In this document: positions 35,297 through 43,583 of the stretch, one piece after another
Position numbering within the stretch: the first letter of the stretch is position 1
How the letters are laid out: each line of letters begins with the position of its first letter
Assembly: GCF_000373105.1 (NCBI RefSeq)
Contig: NZ_KB890415.1
Coordinates: 46,222-110,221, forward strand
Direction: 5' to 3'
Length of the DNA: 64,000 bases
Origin: Neolewinella persica DSM 23188
GTDB lineage: Bacteria > Bacteroidota > Bacteroidia > Chitinophagales > Saprospiraceae
The notes under the pieces: model-generated
Seen by the model: only the letters and a program-made list of their open reading frames with translations
Told to the model about the DNA's origin: nothing
The model's database searches: none
Position numbers and translations under genes: made by a program

Positions 35297-35405
35297 GGTC
35301 TTATGCTCACTGAATTGGCGTTGCAGACGCCAGTTTTGGGCAACCTATTTTAATAAAAATACGTTAACTTATAGTAAATTCAATGTTAACTCAATGTAAA
35401 GTTTC

Positions 35406-35413
35406 TATATTTG
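35406..35413 (+). promoter_or_regulatory. -7 box of the 35466 gene
   Basis: TATATTTG, a full TAnnTTTG match, 53 bases before the start codon. A TTA triplet lies 17 bases upstream in place of TTG. Confidence 0.5.
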
Positions 35414-35465
35414 TGTTCTTCTTTTAAATGACTTGGCAATTCGTTGCTAAAAAACTTATCGCCCT

Positions 35466-35954
35466 ATGGCAACTAAATTACATAAAGAAAGCCAGCGTTT
35501 TACCGATAAGGTCGTCTTGGGTATGCTTGGCCTGGGGGTAGCCGCTTCATTATTTGGCACCCTGAACGCTTTGTTTGTTTCTGGTGAGCCTTACCTCAAT
35601 GCTTTAGTTTATTTCTCCCTGGCCTTGGCAATGGGCGGCTGGATGTATTGGCTGATCAGCTTGCGGTTAAAGGTAAGTGTCAGCAATAAGAGCATTAAGT
35701 ACACGATGTCTACTCCGTTCAACGAAGTATCCGAAAAGATTAAGTGGAAGGAGGTGAAAAAATGCACAATTGTGAAGACACCGAAAATCGCGCAGTGGCA
35801 CGGAGCCAACCTCACGTATGGCGCAGAGTCACGTTTTAGCCTGTCGGGCCGCAGTGGTCTTTCACTTACGACCAAGAACGGTCGCAAGTACTTCATTGGG
35901 TGTGACGATGTGGATGAGTTGCAAAACGCGATGGGAAAACTAGCGGTTGGTTAA
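35466..35954 (+). CDS. Two-helix membrane protein with PH-like cytosolic domain
   Basis: A 162-aa protein that I cannot assign to a named family. Two hydrophobic segments (LGMLGLGVAASLFGTLNALF and YFSLALAMGGWMYWLISL, residues 19-60) are followed by a beta-rich domain: LKVSVSNKSIKYTMSTPF, then IKWKEVKKCTIVKTPKI and LSLTTKNGRKYFIGCDDV. This layout is typical of bacterial PH-like (bPH/DUF) membrane proteins. The gene has its own promoter box at 35406. The function is unknown. Confidence 0.75.
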   Translation: MATKLHKESQRFTDKVVLGMLGLGVAASLFGTLNALFVSGEPYLNALVYFSLALAMGGWMYWLISLRLKVSVSNKSIKYTMSTPFNEVSEKIKWKEVKKCTIVKTPKIAQWHGANLTYGAESRFSLSGRSGLSLTTKNGRKYFIGCDDVDELQNAMGKLAVG

Positions 35955-36048
35955 AATAGAACCGTCCTCAGGGCAGAAGGATGCACTACCGCTGAACAAT
36001 TTCAGTACGCTACGACTTTCAGGGTCATAACCCAAAAGAAAGCCGAGT

Positions 36049-37605
36049 ATGCAACCTGTTCTTAAATTGTCTTTACTTCCTAGCGGCCACAGCCACCAGG
36101 TCGACCACGGAAGTTATAAGGTCTTGCTAACCAACGTTGACGGCGTGGTCTACGCAGTTGAATCCAAATGTAGTCACTTCGGCCTTCCACTCAAGGACGC
36201 GGCCTTGTCCGGGCATCGCTTGAGGTGTCCTTTCCACCATGCTTGTTTTGATGTGCGGGACGGACGCCAGCTCGAAGCCCCCGGGCTCGACGGTCTGTTG
36301 ACGTTCACCACTGAGGTTAAGAATGGGGAGATATGGGTATCCGATGATCCTTCCCCTGCTTCTAAACTTTCCTTTGCACCTGCGTCCGCGCCCAAAGAAA
36401 ATACGCACTATGATTACGCTATTGTGGGCGGCGGTATTGCTGCGGCTAATGCCGTTGAAGGAATTCGTGAAACGGACGAAACCGGCAGCATTGTTCTGCT
36501 AACCCGGGAGTCGCTGCCACCTTACGACCGGACTCACGTAAGTAAGGCCTTGCTGGACGGAAATAAGGAGGTGGACGACCTCCCGTTGCGGCCCGCTGAT
36601 TTTTATACTGAGCACGGAGTGGATTTGCGTACCAATTCTATAGTTTCAGAAGTAAACGTTGAGCAAAACACCATCAGCATTCTGGGAGGGCAATTCCTGA
36701 CCTATGGTAAAGTACTCCTGGCTAGTGGTGGCACGCCACGCCATTTGGATGTGCCTGGAAATAGCCTGGGCGGAGTCTTCCTGATGCGCCGGGCCCAGGA
36801 TGCGGAAGCGGTACGTGAAAAAGTGACTAAAGGATCCAATGTGGTCATCATTGGTGCTGGTTTCATTGGCCTGGAAGCAGCCATGAGTTTGGGTAAGCAG
36901 GGAGGGAGTATTACCGTTGTATCACCAGAAACTACCCTGTTTGTGAAGGTGTTTGGGGAGGAAGTAGGGCGTTATATTCAACAATTACACGAAAACGAGG
37001 GCGTAAAATTTGAACTGGGGCGGAGGATAAAAGAGTTACACGGTGAGCAAAACATCACTGCCGTGGAACTAGACGATGGCCGTACACTTGACGCTGAAGT
37101 GGTACTGGTGGGAATTGGCGTCGAGCCGGAAACAAGCTATTTAGTAGGGTTGGCTGCGGATAAGGATGGCGGAATCAGCGTAAATAATCACCTGGAGGCT
37201 GGCATGGCAAAAGTTTATGCTGCGGGAGACATCGCCCGCTACCCGGATCGTGAGGGTGCGGCCCGGATCGAGCATTGGAAAGTAGCCGCACAGCAGGGGC
37301 GGGTAGCTGGAAGAAATATGGCAGGGAACCGGGAAGCCTACACCATGATTCCCTTTTTCTGGACCAATCAACAGGGCGTTAACCTTCGCTACATTGGCCA
37401 TGGAACCGACTATGATAAAATAGTTTACGACGGCACGCCCGGGGAAGGCCCTTTTTTGGCGTTTTACACTAAAGGTGAGCACGTTCAGGCAGTACTTGGC
37501 GTGAAGCGTGATAAAGATGTAGCGGCCATTGGAGAGTTGATTTTTGCTGGAAAAATGGTCGACTTTGATGACCTGGTGGGTGCTGATTGGAACAGCCTGT
37601 TGTAA
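36049..37605 (+). CDS. Rieske-FAD reductase (AIFM3-like)
   Basis: A 518-aa flavoprotein with a fused N-terminal Rieske [2Fe-2S] domain. The cluster ligands are Cys41/His43 (CSHFG) and Cys60/His63 (CPFHH). After a linker (SPASKLSFAPASAPK) comes an FAD/NAD(P) reductase of the ferredoxin-reductase type: FAD motif DYAIVGGGIAAANAVEGI, NAD motif VVIIGAGFIGLEAAMSLG, and the second FAD motif KVYAAGDIARYPD. The order is that of AIFM3-type proteins. Likely role: electron transfer from NAD(P)H; the partner is unknown. The linker is encoded by a copy of the dispersed GC-rich word. Confidence 0.92.
   Translation: MQPVLKLSLLPSGHSHQVDHGSYKVLLTNVDGVVYAVESKCSHFGLPLKDAALSGHRLRCPFHHACFDVRDGRQLEAPGLDGLLTFTTEVKNGEIWVSDDPSPASKLSFAPASAPKENTHYDYAIVGGGIAAANAVEGIRETDETGSIVLLTRESLPPYDRTHVSKALLDGNKEVDDLPLRPADFYTEHGVDLRTNSIVSEVNVEQNTISILGGQFLTYGKVLLASGGTPRHLDVPGNSLGGVFLMRRAQDAEAVREKVTKGSNVVIIGAGFIGLEAAMSLGKQGGSITVVSPETTLFVKVFGEEVGRYIQQLHENEGVKFELGRRIKELHGEQNITAVELDDGRTLDAEVVLVGIGVEPETSYLVGLAADKDGGISVNNHLEAGMAKVYAAGDIARYPDREGAARIEHWKVAAQQGRVAGRNMAGNREAYTMIPFFWTNQQGVNLRYIGHGTDYDKIVYDGTPGEGPFLAFYTKGEHVQAVLGVKRDKDVAAIGELIFAGKMVDFDDLVGADWNSLL
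36373..36393 (+). repeat. Dispersed GC-rich word in the Rieske-FAD linker (closest to consensus)
   Basis: TTTGCACCTGCGTCCGCGCC, preceded by AAACTTTC. It encodes FAPASAP between the Rieske and FAD domains. Confidence 0.7.
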
Positions 37606-37644
37606 CAACTTGCAACTTTTTCAGCGCATTGCCCTGCGGAAACA

Positions 37645-37652
37645 TATCTTTG
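37645..37652 (+). promoter_or_regulatory. -7 box of the 37677 gene
   Basis: TATCTTTG, a full TAnnTTTG match, 25 bases before the ATG at 37677. Confidence 0.45.
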
Positions 37653-37676
37653 CCGCCAGCCAACAACACCCCATTT

Positions 37677-38564
37677 ATGCGTCATATCTTCAGCTTTGTC
37701 CTTTGCCTGTTTTACCTGGCGGGCATGCATGCTCAGTTGCCCAGTACTCAGGTTTATGTTTTTGACATCGCTACGGCCGATAGTGTCGTCACCTTCACCG
37801 AGCCTAAATACGTCACTGCTTTCAATCAGGGCGGATACAATAACCAGCCCTATTGGCTTGATCGCAACGTCCTTTTACTCTCCGTGCAACGCCCGGAAAT
37901 GCAACAGCCCGATGTGTTTAGCTTCGACCTCAATACCCGCACCCAAACGCGGATGACGCGCACCCTGGCAGGAGAGTACAGCCCTAAGGGAATGGGGGAT
38001 GGACGAAAATTTAGTGCCATTCGTCAGGAGTACCTTGGCCGGGACACTGTCCTGCGCCTTTGGGAATTTCCCACGAACCTGCAGGATAACGGACGCCCGG
38101 TATTCAAATACATCAACGGCATCGGTTATTACGAATGGCTCAATAGTGCCCAATTGGCGTTATTCCTGGTGGGTAACCCCAATACACTTGCAATCGCTTC
38201 AGCAGACGCAGATCGCCCGAGAACCCTTGCTAACAACGTAGGACGATGCTTTAAGCGGTTGCCCAACGGTAACCTGGCCTACGTCAGCAAGGATACGCCA
38301 AGTTGGACCCTGGTTGAACAAAACCTCTACCGCCTGACCGAAGCGCCTCGTGTGATCACTTCTTGCATCAGCGGCAGCGAAGATTTTGCTGTCTTACGTG
38401 ATGGATCCTATTTAATGGCCGGTGGTTCAAAAATATACCGGTACGACCCCATCCGCAACCCACAGTGGCGGGAGGTCGTAGACTTACGCTTCTATGGCAT
38501 TCGCAACATTTCCCGGATCGAATCCAATGGCTTCGGTAAATTGGCCATCGTAGCCGGAAATTAG
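37677..38564 (+). CDS. Secreted TolB-like propeller protein
   Basis: An exported protein of 295 aa. The start is the ATG at 37677 (MRHIFSFVLCLFYLAGMHAQ), giving a clean signal peptide, and a promoter box lies just before it. The body shows repeated strands of the kind found in TolB/WD40-like propellers: FSFDLNTRTQTRMTRTL, SPKGMGDGRKFSAIRQE, and ending KIYRYDPIRNPQWREV and NISRIESNGFGKLAIV. No transmembrane segment follows the signal. It looks like a periplasmic protein-interaction or lid-like propeller. The precise role is unknown. Confidence 0.8.
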   Translation: MRHIFSFVLCLFYLAGMHAQLPSTQVYVFDIATADSVVTFTEPKYVTAFNQGGYNNQPYWLDRNVLLLSVQRPEMQQPDVFSFDLNTRTQTRMTRTLAGEYSPKGMGDGRKFSAIRQEYLGRDTVLRLWEFPTNLQDNGRPVFKYINGIGYYEWLNSAQLALFLVGNPNTLAIASADADRPRTLANNVGRCFKRLPNGNLAYVSKDTPSWTLVEQNLYRLTEAPRVITSCISGSEDFAVLRDGSYLMAGGSKIYRYDPIRNPQWREVVDLRFYGIRNISRIESNGFGKLAIVAGN

Positions 38565-38565
38565 G

Positions 38566-38740
38566 GGCAGAGATTCAGGGTTTAGTTTTCAGCATTCAGC
38601 TACAAATAATTTAGTACGTAGTATCCTAAATCGTAATGCTAAGAGTAAAACTTCATTTACTTAGGAACCAATTCCGGAACCTTGAGTCCTGAACCCCGAA
38701 TACCGAATACTGACTCCTGAATACTGACTCCTGAATACTT
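38566..38740. repeat. Variable-arm palindromic element (TTCAGGG/CCTGAATA word)
   Basis: The left arm AGATTCAGGGTTTAG (38572 onward) faces the right arm ACTGACTCCTGAATACTGAC (near 38710-38740). It lies upstream of the alanine dehydrogenase gene, ending about 70 bases before its start. Confidence 0.65.
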
Positions 38741-38813
38741 TCTTCTAACCACTGAAATACGGTCACCACAAACTCAAATATGATAAACCGTATTTCGCAA
38801 CCAACACCATGCC

Positions 38814-39899
38814 ATGATCATTGGATGTCCTAAAGAAATTAAAAACAACGAAAACCGTGTAGCGCTGACCCCTGGTGGAGTCATGGAGCTTACCCGTCGC
38901 GGACACACCGTTTATATTCAGCATACTGCCGGTTTGGGTAGTGGTTACAGCGATGAAGATTACGTAGAAGCTGGTGCTGAGATTCTACCGACCATCGAAG
39001 ACGTATACGCTAAATCGGAAACCATCGTGAAGGTGAAGGAACCGATCGCGAGTGAATACGGCTTGGTGCGTGAAGGACAGCTTCTCTTCACATATTTCCA
39101 TTTTGCCAGCTCCAGGCCACTCACTGAAGCCATGATCAAAAGTAAGTCCATTTGCCTTGCTTACGAAACGGTGGAGGGACCAAACCACAGCCTTCCACTC
39201 CTTATCCCGATGAGCGAGGTAGCAGGGCGGATGGCGGTCCAACAGGGGGCCAATTATTTGGAAAAACCAAAAGGCGGTATCGGTATTCTACTGGGAGGTG
39301 TTCCCGGAGTGAAGCCTGCTAAAGTGGTTATCCTCGGTGGCGGTGTTGTCGGTATTCAGGCGGCTAAGATGGCGGCAGGCCTGGGCGCTCAGGTTATCCT
39401 AATGGACATTAACCTTGATCGCCTCCGCTATCTGGCGGATGTGCTTCCGGCCAACGTCCGGACCGTTTACAGCTCCGAGTACAACATTCGGAAGGAACTT
39501 TCCACAGTAGATCTGGTTGTTGGTGCCGTCTTGATCCCAGGTGCTAAGGCTCCCCACCTAATTACAAGGGATATGCTTTCTGAAATGCGGGATGGTTCAG
39601 TTGTTGTCGACGTTGCCGTCGACCAGGGTGGTTGCATCGAAACCTGCAAGCCCACGACGCACGCTGACCCTACTTACGTGGTTGACGGTGTGCTCCATTA
39701 CTGTGTAGCCAATATGCCAGGTGCGGTCCCTTATACCTCAACATTGGCACTTACAAATGCGACCTTTCCCTACCTCCTTAAAATCGCTGAGCTGGGGTGG
39801 GAAGCAGCAACTGACGCCAACCCCGGTTTGGCAAGAGGCCTCAACATCGTTAAAGGTACCATCGTTTACCCACCGGTTGCCGACGCATTCGACTTATAG
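38814..39899 (+). CDS. ald: Alanine dehydrogenase
   Basis: Reversible NAD-dependent deamination of L-alanine to pyruvate and ammonia. 361 aa, full length. It starts [20 protein letters not shown], the family's strongest signature, and has [18 protein letters not shown], the NAD-binding [17 protein letters not shown] with MDINLDRL, and [18 protein letters not shown]. The C-terminal [18 protein letters not shown] is also invariant. This separates it from the transhydrogenase alpha subunit. Nothing in the neighbourhood suggests a special role beyond central nitrogen metabolism. Confidence 0.96.
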   Translation: MIIGCPKEIKNNENRVALTPGGVMELTRRGHTVYIQHTAGLGSGYSDEDYVEAGAEILPTIEDVYAKSETIVKVKEPIASEYGLVREGQLLFTYFHFASSRPLTEAMIKSKSICLAYETVEGPNHSLPLLIPMSEVAGRMAVQQGANYLEKPKGGIGILLGGVPGVKPAKVVILGGGVVGIQAAKMAAGLGAQVILMDINLDRLRYLADVLPANVRTVYSSEYNIRKELSTVDLVVGAVLIPGAKAPHLITRDMLSEMRDGSVVVDVAVDQGGCIETCKPTTHADPTYVVDGVLHYCVANMPGAVPYTSTLALTNATFPYLLKIAELGWEAATDANPGLARGLNIVKGTIVYPPVADAFDL

Positions 39900-39924
39900 T
39901 CAGGTTTGTAACTAACCTGAGACC

Positions 39925-40125
39925 CGGGTCTTAGGGTGTTCAGGGTTTGGAATTAAAGAAGACTACAGGAATCGCTCGGAGGACGAGCGATTCCTCACGC
40001 TTGACAACCACTCAGCCGTCGTGACGGCCGGTAGACATTAGCATGGATATTCAAGAAAATTTTACCTTGAATATGACTGCTTAACGCTGACTGCTTAATA
40101 CTTACGCCTGATTCCTGACTTATTT
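39925..40125. repeat. Variable-arm element (CTGACTGCTTAA word) between ald and OsmC
   Basis: Left part TCTTAGGGTGTTCAGGG, right part TGACTGCTTAACGCTGACTG onward (40072-40120). Between them lies a perfect hairpin at 39967-39995. Confidence 0.5.
39967..39995. terminator. Perfect 12-bp hairpin after ald
   Basis: AGGAATCGCTCG pairs with CGAGCGATTCCT around the 5-base loop GAGGA. No T-run follows, so it may be a processing or pausing hairpin rather than a full rho-independent terminator. Confidence 0.5.
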
Positions 40126-40149
40126 TTTTGACCCCCAGAACATTGAATT

Positions 40150-40569
40150 ATGACCATCAATCTGCACCGCCTGGACGACGCTTTCCACATCCAGGCCACC
40201 AATGAGGACGGACTCACCATTGAAACAGACGGCAGCACCGCAATTGGTGGAAAGAACGCCGGAATGCGGCCCATGCAATTGGTGCTGTCAGCCGTAGGAA
40301 GTTGTTCGAGCATTGACGTGATCATGCTGCTGCAGAAGCAGCGCCAGGACCTGCAAGATATTCGTATTTCCGTCACTGGAACCCGACGGGAGGAAGAGCC
40401 ACGCCTTTTTACGGGCATCCATGTTGCCTATACCCTGGTGGGAAATATTGATGATAAAAAGGCGGAACGCGCCTGTCGGTTGAGCATGGAGAAGATGTGC
40501 TCCGTTAGCTTGATGCTGAAAGCTGGAGGGATAGTGATTACCTGGGAGTACGAGGTGATTACTGCTTAA
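40150..40569 (+). CDS. OsmC-family peroxiredoxin-like protein
   Basis: Thiol-dependent hydroperoxide defence protein, 139 aa. The two conserved cysteines are present: Cys52 in LSAVGSCSSIDV and Cys117 in MEKMCSVSLML. The N-terminus with GGKNAGMRPMQLVLSAVG is standard for the OsmC/YhfA branch. It is most likely a cytosolic organic hydroperoxidase, though YhfA-type members are not all characterised. It is downstream of a repeat-rich gap after ald and probably its own transcription unit. Confidence 0.9.
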   Translation: MTINLHRLDDAFHIQATNEDGLTIETDGSTAIGGKNAGMRPMQLVLSAVGSCSSIDVIMLLQKQRQDLQDIRISVTGTRREEEPRLFTGIHVAYTLVGNIDDKKAERACRLSMEKMCSVSLMLKAGGIVITWEYEVITA

Positions 40570-40745
40570 GAAAAAGCAGAAGTAGCGGAGACTCAACCGT
40601 TGGTAGGACAGGCCCTACCACTCGTGTAATGAGACTTTGATCTTTACCGAAAATTTTAGACTTTGTTGATGTGGTTTGATTTGGGGTCGCTATAATTGCC
40701 ACCCTTTAATCAAAGTCAGATCTAAAGTTTTGAAGTAGGTATTTT

Positions 40746-40788
40746 GATGACTATCCCTGTCTCGGGGGTAGTCATCTATTTATTTTTG
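40746..40788 (+). terminator. Rho-independent terminator
   Basis: GATGACTATCCC pairs with GGGGGTAGTCATC around a six-base loop, then TATTTATTTTT. It is 177 bases after the OsmC stop, and the stretch between contains an inverted ACTTTGAT/ATCAAAGT pair. Confidence 0.85.
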
Positions 40789-40819
40789 TGGACCAGCTGA
40801 AGCGAAACTTTATTATTCT

Positions 40820-41332
40820 GTGCATCACCCTTTACTCTTTACTCCAAGGCTAATCATTCGTCCCTTTCTTTTAGAAGACGATGTCCAGATTTATCGGCTG
40901 AATGCCGACTCAGAAGTGATGCAGCACCTGCCCAAGGACGAGGTATACACAAACGTTAATCAGGCCGGAATTTTCCTGAAGCGTTACCAGGCACAAAGGA
41001 AGGAATCTCTTTTCGCGCGCCAGGCCGTAATTAGAAAATCAGATGGTGCCTGGTTGGGCTGGTGTGGTTTAAAAAAACTTGAAGACGGTACGGTGGATCT
41101 TGGATTTAGATTTCATCGTAAATATTGGGGGAATGGCTATGCCTCGGAATCCGGAAAAGCTTGGTTGGAATATGGCTTCGGAGAAGCCAGCCTTAAACGA
41201 ATCATTGGCAATGCAGCAAAAAGCAATATCGGTAGTCAACGTGCGCTGGAAAAACTTGGTTTTCAACGTTGCCCCGAGGAAGATTTCTACGAAGACGGAT
41301 TTGATTGGTTGAGGTATGAAATAACGGGGTAG
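40820..41332 (+). CDS. GNAT-family N-acetyltransferase
   Basis: A 170-aa acetyl-CoA-dependent acetyltransferase of the RimJ/RimL-like (Acetyltransf_3) type. The order of motifs fits: TPRLIIRPFLLEDD at the N-terminus, then WLGWCGLKKLEDGTVDLGF, FHRKYWGNGYASESGKAWLEY and RIIGNAAKSNIGSQRALEKLGF, where the acetyl-CoA pyrophosphate loop is the WGNGYA segment. Substrates range from ribosomal proteins to amino groups on metabolites and cannot be told here. The gene stands alone after a terminator. Confidence 0.88.
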   Translation: MHHPLLFTPRLIIRPFLLEDDVQIYRLNADSEVMQHLPKDEVYTNVNQAGIFLKRYQAQRKESLFARQAVIRKSDGAWLGWCGLKKLEDGTVDLGFRFHRKYWGNGYASESGKAWLEYGFGEASLKRIIGNAAKSNIGSQRALEKLGFQRCPEEDFYEDGFDWLRYEITG

Positions 41333-41356
41333 GGGAGTTGGCTTCTTTTCCCTTCA

Positions 41357-41375
41357 TTGCACCTGCGGCCGCGCC
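41357..41375 (+). repeat. Dispersed GC-rich word between the GNAT and S24 genes
   Basis: TTGCACCTGCGGCCGCGCC, just past the GNAT stop in the convergent gap. Confidence 0.65.
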
Positions 41376-41399
41376 TTATTAGAAACTAGGAACTAGCTC

Positions 41400-42230
41400 C
41401 TATTTACTTCCCAGCCGATCAATGGCCGCTGACAACCGATTGATCATCTTGCCCTGGTTGGCAATGGTGTCTTTGAGACCTAACATCTCATCATGTACAT
41501 ACCGCTGAATGTTCTGCGGCGATGGCAGGAACGGTGTAATACGCGCCCGGACGTACCAAATCTCCCGAAGATCAGCCAGAGAGACCCGATAGGACTCATA
41601 AAAATTGTTATCAGCGATGAGTTCTAATTCTTTGCTTTCCTCAATGAGGTTCTTCACTCTTCGTACCACTACGTCACTACGGGTTACGATGATGTAAGCG
41701 TAGTTATCCTTAATACCCGAAGCCCACAGCGTTGGTTCCAGAAAGGAACAGACAACTTTATCCCCTTCAAAAAGCGTTGGCTCCATGCTGTCTCCAGGGA
41801 CGTCGAAACTCCGGTGGGTACCGACTTTATACTTGTAGTCTGGCAGGCTGTAGGTGGGTAGGTCCTGCACAAAGGAAGGATCACCTAATTCAGCTGAATA
41901 AACGGCCTGTGCAGGTAGTGGAACGTGAACGATCAACTCGTCTTCGTTCGGCGTTTGTATGGTGGTGAGGACCCTGAAACTCTGGTTGGTCTCTTCGGTC
42001 ATGAACATCGGTCCATCGCCGGTCATAATGTAAACCGGATTCATTTTATACTTGTCGATAGCCTTACGCAATAACTCTATAGTTACATCACGTCGTCCTT
42101 TCAGAATTTCGGACAAAGACTGAGGCAAATAACTAAGGGAAAGGGCGAATTGACGACTTGAACGAACACGTTTTTCCTCGCGTAGCTTGTTGTGGCATTT
42201 GATGAAGCGCTGGGAAACTACGTTATTCAT
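41400..42230 (-). CDS. HTH/S24-type repressor (LexA/CI-like fold, catalytic Lys replaced)
   Basis: A 276-aa transcriptional repressor. The N-terminal 65 residues form an HTH (REEKRVRSSRQFALSLSYLP ... LSEILKGRRDVT). The C-terminal S24 fold contains the nucleophile motif VPGDSMEPTLFEGD (Ser148). The position of the catalytic lysine, in VVVRRVKN, is Arg190 instead of Lys, and no Ala-Gly cleavage pair is visible near residues 110-125, so self-cleavage looks disabled. The ATG at 42230 is chosen because the HTH starts there. A promoter box and inverted repeat lie directly upstream (42267-42288), suggesting autoregulation. It is not near phage genes. Confidence 0.85.
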   Translation of the reverse strand: MNNVVSQRFIKCHNKLREEKRVRSSRQFALSLSYLPQSLSEILKGRRDVTIELLRKAIDKYKMNPVYIMTGDGPMFMTEETNQSFRVLTTIQTPNEDELIVHVPLPAQAVYSAELGDPSFVQDLPTYSLPDYKYKVGTHRSFDVPGDSMEPTLFEGDKVVCSFLEPTLWASGIKDNYAYIIVTRSDVVVRRVKNLIEESKELELIADNNFYESYRVSLADLREIWYVRARITPFLPSPQNIQRYVHDEMLGLKDTIANQGKMINRLSAAIDRLGSK

Positions 42231-42266
42231 TATCCGGTTTTTAGTCCTATTGTGGTGATAGTTTGT

Positions 42267-42288
42267 CAAAGGTACGCGTAATGCGCGT
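42267..42288 (-). promoter_or_regulatory. Promoter with candidate operator of the S24-type repressor
   Basis: The minus strand reads TACCTTTG (42267-42274), a full -7 box. Abutting it and reaching towards the -33 region is ACGCG-CATTA-CGCGT (42274-42288), a perfect 5-bp inverted repeat. The start codon at 42230 is 36 bases downstream. Confidence 0.55.
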
Positions 42289-42332
42289 TCCTTTACTAGT
42301 TACGAACGGATTTTTTTACATCAATTTGCGAA

Positions 42333-43430
42333 TTATTCCTCTTGCTCAATTAAAACGTCTTTTTTGCCTGTCTTGCCGTTCTTTATCACTTCCTTGGCTT
42401 CTTCTACGTCGCCCTCTTTGCGCTCTTTTTCCTGACCAGGTGAGGCATTATGTTCATAGTTGAAAGTGATGACTACCGGGAAGTGGTCTGAGCCTATATG
42501 CCGGAGCCGTTTGAGTTCTACCAGGGCGAGGTCCGAGGAATGGAAAATATGATCCAGCGGCCAGCGGGCCAGTCTGTAGTCTGCATGGTAGGTAGCGTAC
42601 AAGCCTCGTCCGCGGCGCGGATCCATTAAGCCGCTAAGTCGTTGAAACAACCTGGAAGAATGGGACCAGGCCACATCGTTCATGTCTCCGGCAACAATGG
42701 CATTACGCCCCTTTTCCTTCACTTCCATACCAACCAATGCCAGCTCGGCATCCCTTCCTGTACTGGCGTAATCTTCCGTAGGGCTTGGGGGCATTGGATG
42801 TAGAAAATAAAGATCAATCTCTTCTCCGTTCCCAAGAGTGATGGTGGCATCGATGCTCGGAATGTCATCTTTGATCCGGTATTTGATGCTTGGGTTTTGT
42901 AACGGTATCCTGCTGAATAGGTGCATGCCGTACAGGTTTTCAAGGGGAACATTTACACGGTGTGGGTATTCCTCCTTCAGCGCCGCATGGAGTGCTTTTT
43001 CCCAAACTTTATTAGTTTCTACCGTCAGGAGCAGGTCTGGAGAAACCTCAAGGGCCAGGTCAATAACCCGGTCATGTTCCTGATTAGTCTGCAGGACATT
43101 ACAAACCATTAAGCTGAGTTTAGAATTGTCAGTTATGGGTTGCCGCGCTTGTGCGGATTGCTTTTTCCACAATGGTGTATATGGTGCAATTCGATACGTT
43201 TGGTAGCAGGTGGCCAGGAGGAGGGTAGCAGCAATAAGGTAATCGTATCTGTCCCATTCAGTATTCGTGAATAACCATAGGGCAGCAGCTAGTCCCAATA
43301 CGAAAATCAGTTGTTGGCGGGGGTAATCGAAGCCTCTGATCCAGAAATCATCATATGGGAGAAAGGGCATCAGGGTACCGATGATGCCAAAACCTCCTAA
43401 AATGTAAGCGACGATTCGTAGTAGGAGCAA
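42333..43430 (-). CDS. Membrane-anchored endonuclease/exonuclease/phosphatase family protein
   Basis: A 365-aa EEP-fold phosphohydrolase. The N-terminus has three membrane helices (RIVAYILGGFGIIGTLMPFL, QLIFVLGLAAALWLF, DYLIAATLLLATCYQTY), then the catalytic domain: LMVCNVLQTNQEHDRV, DLLLTVETNK, VAGDMNDVAWS, PLDHIFHSSD and GSDHFPVVI, which supply the Glu, Asp, Asn, Asp and His of the family. A basic, Lys/Glu-rich tail ends the protein. The start is the TTG at 43430; an ATT slightly upstream is possible and gives a longer first helix. The substrate is unknown. Confidence 0.85.
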   Translation of the reverse strand: MLLLRIVAYILGGFGIIGTLMPFLPYDDFWIRGFDYPRQQLIFVLGLAAALWLFTNTEWDRYDYLIAATLLLATCYQTYRIAPYTPLWKKQSAQARQPITDNSKLSLMVCNVLQTNQEHDRVIDLALEVSPDLLLTVETNKVWEKALHAALKEEYPHRVNVPLENLYGMHLFSRIPLQNPSIKYRIKDDIPSIDATITLGNGEEIDLYFLHPMPPSPTEDYASTGRDAELALVGMEVKEKGRNAIVAGDMNDVAWSHSSRLFQRLSGLMDPRRGRGLYATYHADYRLARWPLDHIFHSSDLALVELKRLRHIGSDHFPVVITFNYEHNASPGQEKERKEGDVEEAKEVIKNGKTGKKDVLIEQEE

Positions 43431-43465
43431 AATGGCTGTAATTATGGGGTTCTCATTTCAAACAT

Positions 43466-43492
43466 GAAATATACGGAGTATTGTTCGTTCAA
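43466..43492 (-). promoter_or_regulatory. Promoter of the EEP gene
   Basis: Minus strand TTG (43490-43492), 16 bases, then TATATTTC (43466-43473). It has the same spacing as the promoter at 7073-7099 and one mismatch in the -7 box. It gives a leader of about 30 bases. Confidence 0.5.
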
Positions 43493-43583
43493 CCTTAACC
43501 AAATGAAACGAACGACGTTTGCTCAATTGAACAGGCGGTCCCGCAACGTTGTATTGCCTGTACAACTTAACTAAAATTCAACT

